From Syntrophomonadaceae bacterium (GTDB lineage Bacteria > Bacillota > Dethiobacteria > DTU022 > UBA8154), in assembly GCA_003561325.1 (NCBI GenBank), contig PWWY01000086.1, forward strand, positions 1-5,395: a stretch of DNA of 5,395 nt, read 5' to 3'. Position numbers and translations under genes: made by a program. This document shows, piece after piece, positions 1 to 5,395 of this stretch. The notes beneath the pieces are model-generated. The model saw only the letters and a list, made by a program, of their open reading frames with translations, did no database searches and was not told the origin of the DNA. Within the stretch, counting starts at the first letter, position 1; each line of letters opens with the position of its first letter.

Positions 1-158
1 ATGCCGCTTTCGGCAGGGTGCTGGAAGGTATGGAAGAAGTGGACAGGATCGCTGCCGTGCCCCGTGACCAGGGGGATAAGCCCCTGGAAGCAGAGCGGAT
101 CAAGCAAATCAGGGTGGAGCTGTTTGGGGTGGAATACGGACCCCCGGACAAGGTCTAA
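1..158 (+). CDS. Cyclophilin-type peptidyl-prolyl cis-trans isomerase, C-terminal end (partial)
   Basis: The frame starting at base 3 is open from the window edge to a TAA at 156-158 and gives 51 residues; the gene begins outside the window. The visible tail starts AAFGRVLEGMEEVDRIAAVP and ends with GVEYGPPDKV. The segment FGRV-x-EGM-x-x-VD-x-I is the conserved last strand and helix region of cyclophilins, enzymes that isomerise X-Pro peptide bonds and assist protein folding. The short segment after it (PLEAERIKQIRVELFGVEYG) is the kind of C-terminal extension I associate with Firmicute cyclophilins. The catalytic Arg/Phe/His residues would lie upstream and cannot be checked, nor can a signal peptide, so cytoplasmic or exported location is unknown. 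It converges on the lipoprotein gene with 10 bp between the stop codons and no clear hairpin terminator. The ATG at base 1 belongs to another frame and is not its start. Confidence 0.88.
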   Translation, partial: AAFGRVLEGMEEVDRIAAVPRDQGDKPLEAERIKQIRVELFGVEYGPPDKV

Positions 159-168
159 GTCGCTGCGG

Positions 169-627
169 TTATTCCCAGAAGTCCAGGTCTGACATTTCGT
201 AGCACCAGAAGCCGTTGAACTCGTCCAGCATGGAGTCGTGAAAGACGTTTCCTTTTAACCACACAAACAGGCCCGTGGGATCTTCATCGTAAGGATGATA
301 GACCCAGAGTTCCCGGTTGTGTGCGGCGCTGACCACGGAGGTCATGCGGATCACGTGGGGCGGGCAGCCCAGCACCTCTACCAGTTCCTCCCGGGTCAGG
401 CCTTCCAGGTCCACGGTATCCCATCCGGGGTTGGGCTTCATCCCGGTCGGCTGGTAGTTCCAGCAGTCCGGGGCGGCATTTTTATACTCCGCTTCATCCC
501 CGTTTTCCACAGGGGCCTCTTCAGGGGGGCCTTCCACGTCCGGCCCATTTCCACAGCCCGCAGCCAGCATGAAACCTGTCAACGTGAAAACCAACACCAG
601 CAGCCAGATTGCCTTGGGTTTCAACAT
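169..627 (-). CDS. Lipoprotein with a BamE/SmpA-like C-terminal domain
   Basis: This is a 152-residue protein with a lipoprotein signal peptide. It has a basic start (MLKPK), a hydrophobic core at about residues 7-23, and the lipobox-like LAAGC at 21-25, so Cys25 would be the lipidated N-terminus after signal peptidase II cleavage. Residues 26-50 are an acidic, Pro/Gly/Glu-rich linker expected to be disordered. From about 70 to 140 the pattern GLTREELVEVLGCPP, then ELWVYHP, then GLFVWLKGNVFHDS resembles the BamE/SmpA-OmlA fold, in which a helix ending in LG-x-P is followed by beta strands. That match is by eye only. Cys55, Cys88 and Cys142 could form disulfides. The ATG at 625-627 is preceded on the minus strand by GGGAGAGGG with about 8-9 nt spacing, which supports this start. 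It would act at the outer face of the cell membrane. The function is unknown, and the fold does not by itself imply outer-membrane assembly. Confidence 0.85.
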   Translation of the reverse strand: MLKPKAIWLLVLVFTLTGFMLAAGCGNGPDVEGPPEEAPVENGDEAEYKNAAPDCWNYQPTGMKPNPGWDTVDLEGLTREELVEVLGCPPHVIRMTSVVSAAHNRELWVYHPYDEDPTGLFVWLKGNVFHDSMLDEFNGFWCYEMSDLDFWE

Positions 628-680
628 GTTTTGATCCCTCTCCCCATCCTAAGACAGAATATTTTTTCTTCACTGCTTCT

Positions 681-709
681 ATTTTACCATGGCGGAAGAT
701 GCGTGAAAA
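681..709 (-). promoter_or_regulatory. Candidate sigma-A-type promoter for the lipoprotein gene
   Basis: Read on the minus strand, TTTTCA (bases 709-704) and TAAAAT (686-681) are separated by 17 bp. They match the -35 consensus TTGACA at 4 of 6 and the -10 consensus TATAAT at 5 of 6. Transcription would start roughly 45-50 nt before the ATG at 627. The stretch just downstream is the most A+T-rich part of this intergenic region. The call rests on pattern only. Confidence 0.45.
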
Positions 710-829
710 GATACGGCGGGGACGCGGGGCGGGAAATTTGCCGGCAATGAAAGAAACGGCCGCAGTGGGAGTTGGCCCGATCGAGCAGAGGGGCCTGGGC
801 CCGTGGTGCTTTCCCGCGACCTGATCATC

Positions 830-838
830 TGCTATAAT
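830..838 (+). promoter_or_regulatory. Extended -10 promoter of the ATP-grasp fusion gene
   Basis: TGCTATAAT at 830-838 is a perfect TATAAT -10 box preceded by the TGn extended -10 motif. The best -35 at 17-bp spacing (TTTCCC, 810-815) is poor at 3 of 6, which fits promoters that rely on the extended -10. The expected start near 845 would give a leader of about 35-40 nt before the ATG at 882. The hexamer CGCGAC occurs on both sides of the -10 (815-820 and 854-859), but this is too short to call an operator. Confidence 0.6.
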
Positions 839-881
839 GGGTCCATAATCGATCGCGACGAACGTAAAGGGGTGGAAGCAG

Positions 882-3536
882 ATGGAAATGGAAACGGCGC
901 GCATCAGCAGCGGGATCCCTTCCCTGGACCGGGTCCTGGACGGGTTTCGCCTGGGCGATAACGTGGTCTGGCAGGTGGACTGCCTGGAAGATTACTGCTT
1001 TTTCACGGAGCCTTTTGCCGCCGAGGCCATCGAGAGCAGCGGCCACTGTGTCTACCTGCGCTTTGCTTCCCATCCGCCCGTTGTCCAGCCCCGCCCGGGC
1101 CTGATCATCAAGGAAGTGAACCCGGGCCAGGGGTTTGCCCACGTGACGGCGGAGATGCACCGGCTGATCCAGGAACAGGCGGAGGCCGGTGCGCGCTATT
1201 TCGTCCTGGACAACCTCTCTGCCCTGGTGGACCAGTGGGCCACCGACGAACTGCTGGCCAACTTTTTCCAGGTCACCTGCCCCTTTCTCGGAGAACTGAA
1301 TACCGTCGCCTATTTTGCCCTGCTGCGCGGTCGCCATGCCAACCGGGCCGTGGCGCGCATTCGCGATACCACCCAGGTGCTGGTGGATGTCTACCGCATC
1401 CAGGGAAAGATGTATATCCACCCCTTAAAAGTATGGGACCGCTATTCGCCCCAGATGTTCTTGCCCCACAGCGAAGAGAACGGCGACTGGGAGCCGGTGT
1501 TTCGCAGCGGTGAAGCCGCCGATATCTCTGCGCAGGCCCGCCGCCATCCCCTGCGGGTGGCGCGCTACTCCAGCGCCCCCTGGGAAACCGTTTACATGAA
1601 GCTCTTGCAGTACTGGGAACGAGGCGGCGATCCCCGGGACCTCACCCCCGAGGCCCGCGCCCTGAAGCAGGAAGGGGTGCGTATGCTCATCGGCGGGGAT
1701 CCGGCTCTGAACCGCCTGGCCGATGCCTATTTTACCCTGGAGGACCTCTTCGCCATCCGGGAACGCCTCATCGGCACGGGAAGGATCGGGGGGAAATCTA
1801 GCGGGATGCTGCTGGCCCGCAAAATCCTGCAGGAGACCCGGGGGAAGACCGATTTCTCCCGGGTTTTGGAACACCACGATTCCTTCTACATCGGTTCGGA
1901 CGTGTTCTTTACCTTTCTGGTGGACAACAACCTCTTTCGCCTGCGCCTGCAGTTGACCAGCAACTCCTCCCTCAGCTGGGAAGAGTTTGCCGAGATCGAG
2001 CAGGAATTTCTAGCGGGCAGCTTTCCCGCCGAGATCATGGACCAGTTCCGCAACATGCTGGACTATTTCGGCCAAGCTCCCATCATTGTCCGCTCCAGCA
2101 GCCTGCTGGAGGACAGCTTCGGCAATGCCTTCGCCGGAAAATACCGCAGCGATTTCTGCGCCAACCAGGGAGGCCCGGAACAGCGGTTGGAAAACTTCCT
2201 GCGCACCGTCAAACTGGTCTACGCCAGCACCCTCAGCCCCGATGTTCTGACATACCGGCACAAACGCGGGCTGGGAGAGAGCGATGAACAGATGGCCATC
2301 CTGTTGCAGCGGGTCTCCGGGCACCCTTATCGCCACTACTTTTTCCCCAGCCTGGCCGGGGTGGCTTTTTCCCGCAACCTCTATGCCTGGTCGGAGCGTA
2401 TCGATCCGCTGCAGGGCCTGGTCCGCCTGGTTTTCGGCCTGGGAACAAGGGAGGTCAACCGCGTGCCCGACGATTACCCGCGCATGATTGCCGTGAGCCA
2501 CCCCCAGATCCGCCCCGAAGCCGGCGGCCGCATTGCCCACTACTCCCAGCGGCAGATGGATCTGCTGGATATTGCGGGGAACCGCTTTTTGACCCTGGCC
2601 GTGGCCGAAGTGCTGGAAAATGGCGGCTACCCCCAGCTGCAGTACTTTGCCTCGGAACTCTTGGAGGGCATCCCTTACGATCCGCCGTATCGCACCCTTT
2701 CCGCGGAAAGCGGGGAACGGGTGCTGACCTTCAATCGCCTTTTGGAGAAAACGCCCTTCGTCCCCTACCTGCGTGATCTGCTCCAGCGGTTGGAAAACGC
2801 CTACGGGCATCCTGTCGACACCGAGTTTACCGCGTCTGTTTCCAAGGCCGGCCAGGTGAGGATCAACTTGCTGCAGTGCCGTCCCCTGTGGCTGCCAACC
2901 CAGCTGGCCGCTTTAAGGCTCCCCGAAGATGTCCCCGCGGACCGGGTGCTCTTCGGCGCCCAGCGGGTGGTGAACCCGGCCCTGGTGGAGGGGATCCGTT
3001 ACGTGATCTACGTGGATCCCCAGGGCTACGGAGACCTGCAGGAGGAGTCCTTGCGGCGGGAGGTGGGCCGCCTGGTGGGCCGCTTGAACCGCCATCCCCA
3101 GCTGCAAAAAGAAAAGCTGCTCTTCATGGGACCGGGGCGCTGGGGCAGCAACAACATTTACCTGGGCATTAACGCCGGCTATGCGGATCTCAATAACGCC
3201 TCGATCCTGGTGGAGTTGGCCTGCGAGAAGGAGGGGCAGTTTCCGGAAGTATCCTACGGTACGCATTTCTTTCAGGACCTGGTAGAATCGGAGATCACGT
3301 ACCTGCCCGTCTATCCCGACCTTCCCCAGGATCGCTTTAACCAGACTTTCTTCCAGGAATCCCCGTCCGTCCTGGAGACGCTGCTGCCGGGCAGCGGGGC
3401 CTTGCAGGAGGCGGTGCGGGTGATCGATATCGCGGCCGTCAGCGGTGGAGCGCTTGCACGCATGGTGGCGGATCCCCGCTCCGGCAGGGCGTTATGTTAC
3501 CTGGTTCCCGGGGAAGAGGCCGCGGGAACCAGGTAG
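882..3536 (+). CDS. KaiC/RecA-like (degenerate) + PEP-synthase-type ATP-grasp fusion protein
   Basis: This is an 884-residue protein. Its start is supported by AAAGGGG (866-872) 9 nt before ATG 882; the ATG at 888 is a weaker alternative. Residues 10-200 follow the KaiC/RadA pattern: GIPSLDRVLDGF at 11-22, a Walker B-like YFVLDNLSAL at 106-115, and a final KVWDR. The Walker A position (about 31-41) reads QVDCLEDYCFF and lacks GxxxxGK[TS], so this domain probably does not hydrolyse ATP. Residues 285-670 match the PPDK_N ATP-grasp domain of PEP synthase and pyruvate phosphate dikinase. Visible landmarks are GTGRIGGKSSG (298-308), VRSSSLLEDSFGNAFAGKYR (403-422), LLQRV (474-478), GVAFSR (493-498), FGLG (518-521), PDDYPR (529-534), DTE (646-648) and LQCRP (664-668). 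After this there is no phosphohistidine domain and no PEP-binding barrel. Residues 690-884 carry GPGRWGS (750-756) and GTHFF (793-797), which I recall from PPDK_N-only proteins. A phosphotransfer or regulatory role is inferred; the substrate is unknown. No membrane segments are apparent, so it should be cytoplasmic. Confidence 0.9.
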   Translation: MEMETARISSGIPSLDRVLDGFRLGDNVVWQVDCLEDYCFFTEPFAAEAIESSGHCVYLRFASHPPVVQPRPGLIIKEVNPGQGFAHVTAEMHRLIQEQAEAGARYFVLDNLSALVDQWATDELLANFFQVTCPFLGELNTVAYFALLRGRHANRAVARIRDTTQVLVDVYRIQGKMYIHPLKVWDRYSPQMFLPHSEENGDWEPVFRSGEAADISAQARRHPLRVARYSSAPWETVYMKLLQYWERGGDPRDLTPEARALKQEGVRMLIGGDPALNRLADAYFTLEDLFAIRERLIGTGRIGGKSSGMLLARKILQETRGKTDFSRVLEHHDSFYIGSDVFFTFLVDNNLFRLRLQLTSNSSLSWEEFAEIEQEFLAGSFPAEIMDQFRNMLDYFGQAPIIVRSSSLLEDSFGNAFAGKYRSDFCANQGGPEQRLENFLRTVKLVYASTLSPDVLTYRHKRGLGESDEQMAILLQRVSGHPYRHYFFPSLAGVAFSRNLYAWSERIDPLQGLVRLVFGLGTREVNRVPDDYPRMIAVSHPQIRPEAGGRIAHYSQRQMDLLDIAGNRFLTLAVAEVLENGGYPQLQYFASELLEGIPYDPPYRTLSAESGERVLTFNRLLEKTPFVPYLRDLLQRLENAYGHPVDTEFTASVSKAGQVRINLLQCRPLWLPTQLAALRLPEDVPADRVLFGAQRVVNPALVEGIRYVIYVDPQGYGDLQEESLRREVGRLVGRLNRHPQLQKEKLLFMGPGRWGSNNIYLGINAGYADLNNASILVELACEKEGQFPEVSYGTHFFQDLVESEITYLPVYPDLPQDRFNQTFFQESPSVLETLLPGSGALQEAVRVIDIAAVSGGALARMVADPRSGRALCYLVPGEEAAGTR
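3498..3535. repeat. 13-bp perfect inverted repeat over the stop codon of the fusion gene
   Basis: TACCTGGTTCCCG (3498-3510) is the exact reverse complement of CGGGAACCAGGTA (3523-3535). The 12-nt spacer can pair further after one G-G mismatch (3512-3513 with 3520-3521), leaving a hexaloop AAGAGG at 3514-3519. Two G-U pairs could extend the base outward (3496-3497 with 3536-3537). The right arm contains the first two bases of the TAG stop at 3534-3536. Neither flank has a T-run, so it is not a standard intrinsic terminator on either strand. It may be an RNA 3'-end or processing hairpin, a factor-dependent pause or termination site, or a protein-binding palindrome. Confidence 0.75.
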
Positions 3537-3595
3537 TCCAAAGAACAGCTCCCGGGCCGGGGAAAGCGGATCCACAGCAGCGGTTTGCATCAACC

Positions 3596-3630
3596 CGCGG
3601 GCGGGAATGCTCGGCGCGAACCCGCGTTCG
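3596..3630. repeat. Short GC-rich inverted and direct repeats in the 143-bp gap
   Basis: CGCGGG (3596-3601) pairs with CCCGCG (3621-3626). Alternatively CGAAC (3617-3621) pairs with GTTCG (3626-3630) around a CCGC loop; the two pairings share bases and exclude each other. The octamer AACCCGCG also occurs twice, at 3592-3599 and 3619-3626. No T-run follows, so there is no terminator here. I could not match the arrangement to a known riboswitch. Short repeats of this kind are easily produced by chance in G+C-rich DNA. Confidence 0.4.
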
Positions 3631-3645
3631 GAGAATGGTGGAAGT

Positions 3646-3662
3646 GCAGTCCAAATGACTGC
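3646..3662 (+). promoter_or_regulatory. Small leader hairpin directly upstream of the oxidoreductase ribosome binding site
   Basis: GCAGTC (3646-3651) and GACTGC (3657-3662) are exact reverse complements around the five-base loop CAAAT. The stem ends 3 nt before the Shine-Dalgarno stretch AAAGGGGT at 3666-3673. Its position would allow an effect on ribosome access or mRNA stability, but a 6-bp stem alone is weak evidence for regulation. Confidence 0.4.
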
Positions 3663-3665
3663 CGC

Positions 3666-3673
3666 AAAGGGGT
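3666..3673 (+). promoter_or_regulatory. Ribosome binding site that fixes the oxidoreductase start
   Basis: AAAGGGGT lies with its GGGG core (3669-3672) 7 nt before the ATG at 3680. The same AAAGGGGTG string precedes the fusion gene start at 882. An in-frame TGA at 3656-3658, with no ATG, GTG or TTG between it and 3680, rules out a longer N-terminus. This matters because the protein begins without an export signal. Confidence 0.75.
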
Positions 3674-3679
3674 GCGACC

Positions 3680-5395
3680 ATGACCGAAAGGGAAAAACGG
3701 GTCCTGACTTCCTGTAGCTTCAACTGCGGGGCGCGCTGTTTGCTTGCGGTGCAGGTGAAAAACAACCGGGTAACCCGCATCTCCTGCGGGCGCCGGGAAA
3801 GCCCCCCGGGGGTGCAGCCCTTCCGAGACTGCCCACGGGTTCCTGCCCTGCTAGAGAGGCTCGAGCACCCGGACCGGCTGAAGTACCCCCTGAAGCGGGC
3901 CGGGAGACGCGGGGAAGGGAAGTTCACCCGCATCTCCTGGGATGAGGCCACCTCGCTCATCGCCGCGGAGCTGCAACGCATCACGGAAACATACGGGCCG
4001 GAAGCGCGGTATGTCCACTACGGCTCCGGCATCAACGGAATCCTGGCCGAGGGGGAATTTTTTAGCCGGCTCCTTGCCGGTAGCGGCGGTTATTTGAATT
4101 ATTACGGTTCTTACAGCACCGCCTGCACCAATATCGCGACGCCCTATACATACGGAACCAATAAAACAGGCAGCTCCCGGGAAAGCTGGCTGCATTCCCG
4201 GCTGATCCTCCTCTGGGGTCACAACCCTGCGGAAACCTCGTTTGGCTCGGACACCCTCTCCTACCTGCAGAGGGCCCGGCAGGACGGCGCCAAAATTATT
4301 GTCATTGATCCCCGCTATTCCGAGTCGGCCGCGCGGCTGGCGGACCAGTGGATCCCGCTGCTGCCTACCACCGATAACGCCTTGATGGATGCCATGATCT
4401 ACGTCCTGGTGACGGAAAACCTTTACGACAAAGATTTCGTGGAAAAGTACTGCCTGGGTTTTGCAGAAAACCAGAGGCCGCCGGGGGTTCCGGCGGGCCA
4501 GTCCCTTACCAGCTACGTGCTGGGGGAAGTGGACGGGATTGCCAAGACCCCCCGGTGGGCGGAAAAAATCACCCGGGTACCGGCGGCGACCATTCGCCAG
4601 CTGGCCCGCGAATACGCTACGCGGAAGCCGGCTGCACTGCTCCAGGGATGGGGTCCGCAGCGCCATGCCTGCGGCGAACAGGCAGCGCGCGGGGCGACGG
4701 TGCTGGCCGCGATTACGGGCAACGTGGGCATCCTGGGAGGCTGGGCTTCGGGCAGCGGGCACTACGTGGCGGCGCAGTGGCCGAAAATTCCCTATGACAA
4801 TCCGGTGCAAACGGCCATACCCGTGTTCAGCTGGATCCAGGCCGTGGCCGACGGCCCGGAGATGACCTCCGCTGACGGGATCCGCCACGCCGCGGGCCTT
4901 ACAAGCGGGATCAAGTTCCTGGCCTCCCTGGCCGGGAACGCCCTGATCAACCAGCATTCCGAGATCAACCGCACCAAAGCCCTCCTGGCAGATGAAAACA
5001 ACTGCCAGTTCATCCTGGTCTCCGATGAATTCATGACCTCCAGTGCCATCTACGCCGACCTGCTGCTGCCCAGCACGAATTTTCTGGAACGAATCGATCT
5101 GGTCGCCCCCTGGGACCAGGAATACCTGATCTTTCAGAACCAGGCCGTGGAGGCCCATTATGAACGCCGCACGGGATACGACTGGATCCGCGAAGTGGCG
5201 GAAAAACTGGGCGTGGAGGAAGCGTTTGCCCGGGGCAGGTCGTACGAAGGGTGGGCCCGCTATCTCGTGCAGCAGTGCAGGGAAACGGACCCCGCCTTTC
5301 CTACCTTCGAGGAATTTTCCCGCCGGGGTTTCTACAGGAAAGCGACCCACCGGCCTTATGTGGCCTTCCAGGAGCAGATCCAGGATCTTGACAAC
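3680..5395 (+). CDS. DMSO-reductase-family molybdopterin oxidoreductase, catalytic subunit (partial, C-terminus missing)
   Basis: The frame from ATG 3680 stays open for exactly 572 codons to the window edge. It was found by direct translation. The start MTEREKRVLTSC leads into CSFNCGARC, giving Cys12, Cys16 and Cys20, with Cys51 (RDCPR) as the probable fourth ligand of an N-terminal [4Fe-4S] cluster. HPDRLKYPLKR (63-73) and SWDEA (86-90) are hallmarks of the DmsA-like branch. LNYYGSYSTAC (139-149) aligns with the DmsA region holding the serine ligand of molybdenum, so Ser146 is the likely ligand. LLWGHNPAET (177-186), KIIVIDPR (205-212), WIPLLPTTDNALMDAM (224-239), GWGPQRHACGEQAARG (323-338) and ITGNVGILGG (345-354) are bis-MGD-binding segments typical of the family. 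The family is usually about 700-850 residues, so the C-terminal molybdopterin-binding domain is outside the window. It should transfer electrons to or from a small oxidised substrate such as a sulfoxide or N-oxide; which one cannot be told. There is no Tat signal, so a cytoplasmic location is inferred. Partner Fe-S and membrane-anchor subunits would be expected downstream. Confidence 0.93.
   Translation, partial: MTEREKRVLTSCSFNCGARCLLAVQVKNNRVTRISCGRRESPPGVQPFRDCPRVPALLERLEHPDRLKYPLKRAGRRGEGKFTRISWDEATSLIAAELQRITETYGPEARYVHYGSGINGILAEGEFFSRLLAGSGGYLNYYGSYSTACTNIATPYTYGTNKTGSSRESWLHSRLILLWGHNPAETSFGSDTLSYLQRARQDGAKIIVIDPRYSESAARLADQWIPLLPTTDNALMDAMIYVLVTENLYDKDFVEKYCLGFAENQRPPGVPAGQSLTSYVLGEVDGIAKTPRWAEKITRVPAATIRQLAREYATRKPAALLQGWGPQRHACGEQAARGATVLAAITGNVGILGGWASGSGHYVAAQWPKIPYDNPVQTAIPVFSWIQAVADGPEMTSADGIRHAAGLTSGIKFLASLAGNALINQHSEINRTKALLADENNCQFILVSDEFMTSSAIYADLLLPSTNFLERIDLVAPWDQEYLIFQNQAVEAHYERRTGYDWIREVAEKLGVEEAFARGRSYEGWARYLVQQCRETDPAFPTFEEFSRRGFYRKATHRPYVAFQEQIQDLDN

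Noticed and set aside
140..200. A bidirectional terminator between the converging cyclophilin and lipoprotein genes.
   Set aside because: Only 4-bp complementary pieces (GGAC/GTCC) were found, with no stable stem or T-run.
295..750. A 151-codon plus-strand frame opposite the lipoprotein gene.
   Set aside because: The lipoprotein frame has a signal peptide, a lipobox and a ribosome site; this frame has none of these and no recognisable domain.
521..904. A 127-codon minus-strand frame spanning the divergent intergenic region.
   Set aside because: It overlaps the lipoprotein start and both candidate promoters, and no domain or ribosome binding site supports it.
825..1421. A 198-codon minus-strand frame overlapping the promoter and start of the fusion gene.
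   Set aside because: It is antisense to the KaiC-like domain, is His/Gln-rich as expected from a shadow frame, and resembles no known family.
2010..2810. A 266-codon minus-strand frame.
   Set aside because: It lies wholly inside the fusion gene, antisense to its ATP-grasp core, and shows no recognisable motif or ribosome site.
3498..3545. The stop-codon hairpin as an intrinsic terminator.
   Set aside because: The base following the stem leads into GTCCAAAGAACAG, and the opposite side also lacks a T-run, so the defining U-tract is missing on both strands.
3591..3640. A GGGTTCGCGCC string on the minus strand reminiscent of a tRNA T-loop.
   Set aside because: The flanking bases do not form a 5-bp T-stem, and no acceptor, D or anticodon arms can be drawn.
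3445..3717. A 90-codon plus-strand frame bridging the fusion gene end and the oxidoreductase start.
   Set aside because: It overlaps both real genes out of frame, has no good ribosome site, and gives a Gly/Pro/Arg-rich translation without a motif.
3851..5350. A 499-codon open frame on the minus strand.
   Set aside because: It runs antisense through the oxidoreductase gene. Its translation is low-complexity and resembles no family, while the plus strand carries clear molybdopterin-enzyme motifs. Long antisense frames are common in high-G+C coding DNA.

Overview
The window is high-G+C bacterial DNA (roughly 60% by eye). It carries two partial genes at its edges and two complete genes between them. 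Protein resemblances point to an anaerobic, probably Clostridia-like Firmicute of the Moorella/Desulfotomaculum/Pelotomaculum kind. These are the cyclophilin tail, the DMSO-reductase-family molybdoenzyme and a PEP-synthase-like ATP-grasp protein. The lineage is inferred from style and gene content; no marker gene proves it.

Layout, left to right. (1) Bases 1-158, plus strand: the last 51 codons of a cyclophilin-type peptidyl-prolyl isomerase. (2) 169-627, minus strand: a 152-residue lipoprotein whose C-terminal half resembles the BamE/SmpA fold; it converges on the cyclophilin with only 10 bp between stop codons. (3) 628-881: a divergent intergenic region with a candidate promoter on each strand and no convincing gene. 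(4) 882-3536, plus strand: an 884-residue protein joining a KaiC/RecA-like domain that has lost its Walker A P-loop, an ATP-grasp domain of the PEP synthase/PPDK type with its signature residues present, and a C-terminal region with a GPGRWGS motif. It has no phosphohistidine swivelling domain and no PEP-binding barrel. (5) 3498-3535: a 13-bp perfect inverted repeat covering the last codons and most of the stop codon of that gene. (6) 3537-3679: a 143-bp gap with small GC-rich hairpins and no recognised riboswitch or promoter. (7) 3680 to the window end, plus strand: the first 572 codons of a DMSO-reductase-family molybdopterin oxidoreductase catalytic subunit. It has the N-terminal [4Fe-4S] cysteines but no Tat signal peptide. 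This open reading frame has no stop inside the window, while a long antisense frame (3851-5350) runs through the same DNA as a shadow.

The genes do not form an obvious pathway. The cyclophilin and the lipoprotein are ordinary housekeeping or envelope genes. The ATP-grasp fusion has its own extended -10 promoter and looks like an independent unit. The oxidoreductase lies on the same strand 143 bp downstream and probably starts an electron-transfer operon that continues outside the window. Whether the two are co-transcribed cannot be settled here. The feature most worth a second look is the fusion protein: a RecA-like domain with a lost nucleotide site attached to an intact-looking phosphotransfer ATP-grasp domain that has no visible phosphoacceptor domain.
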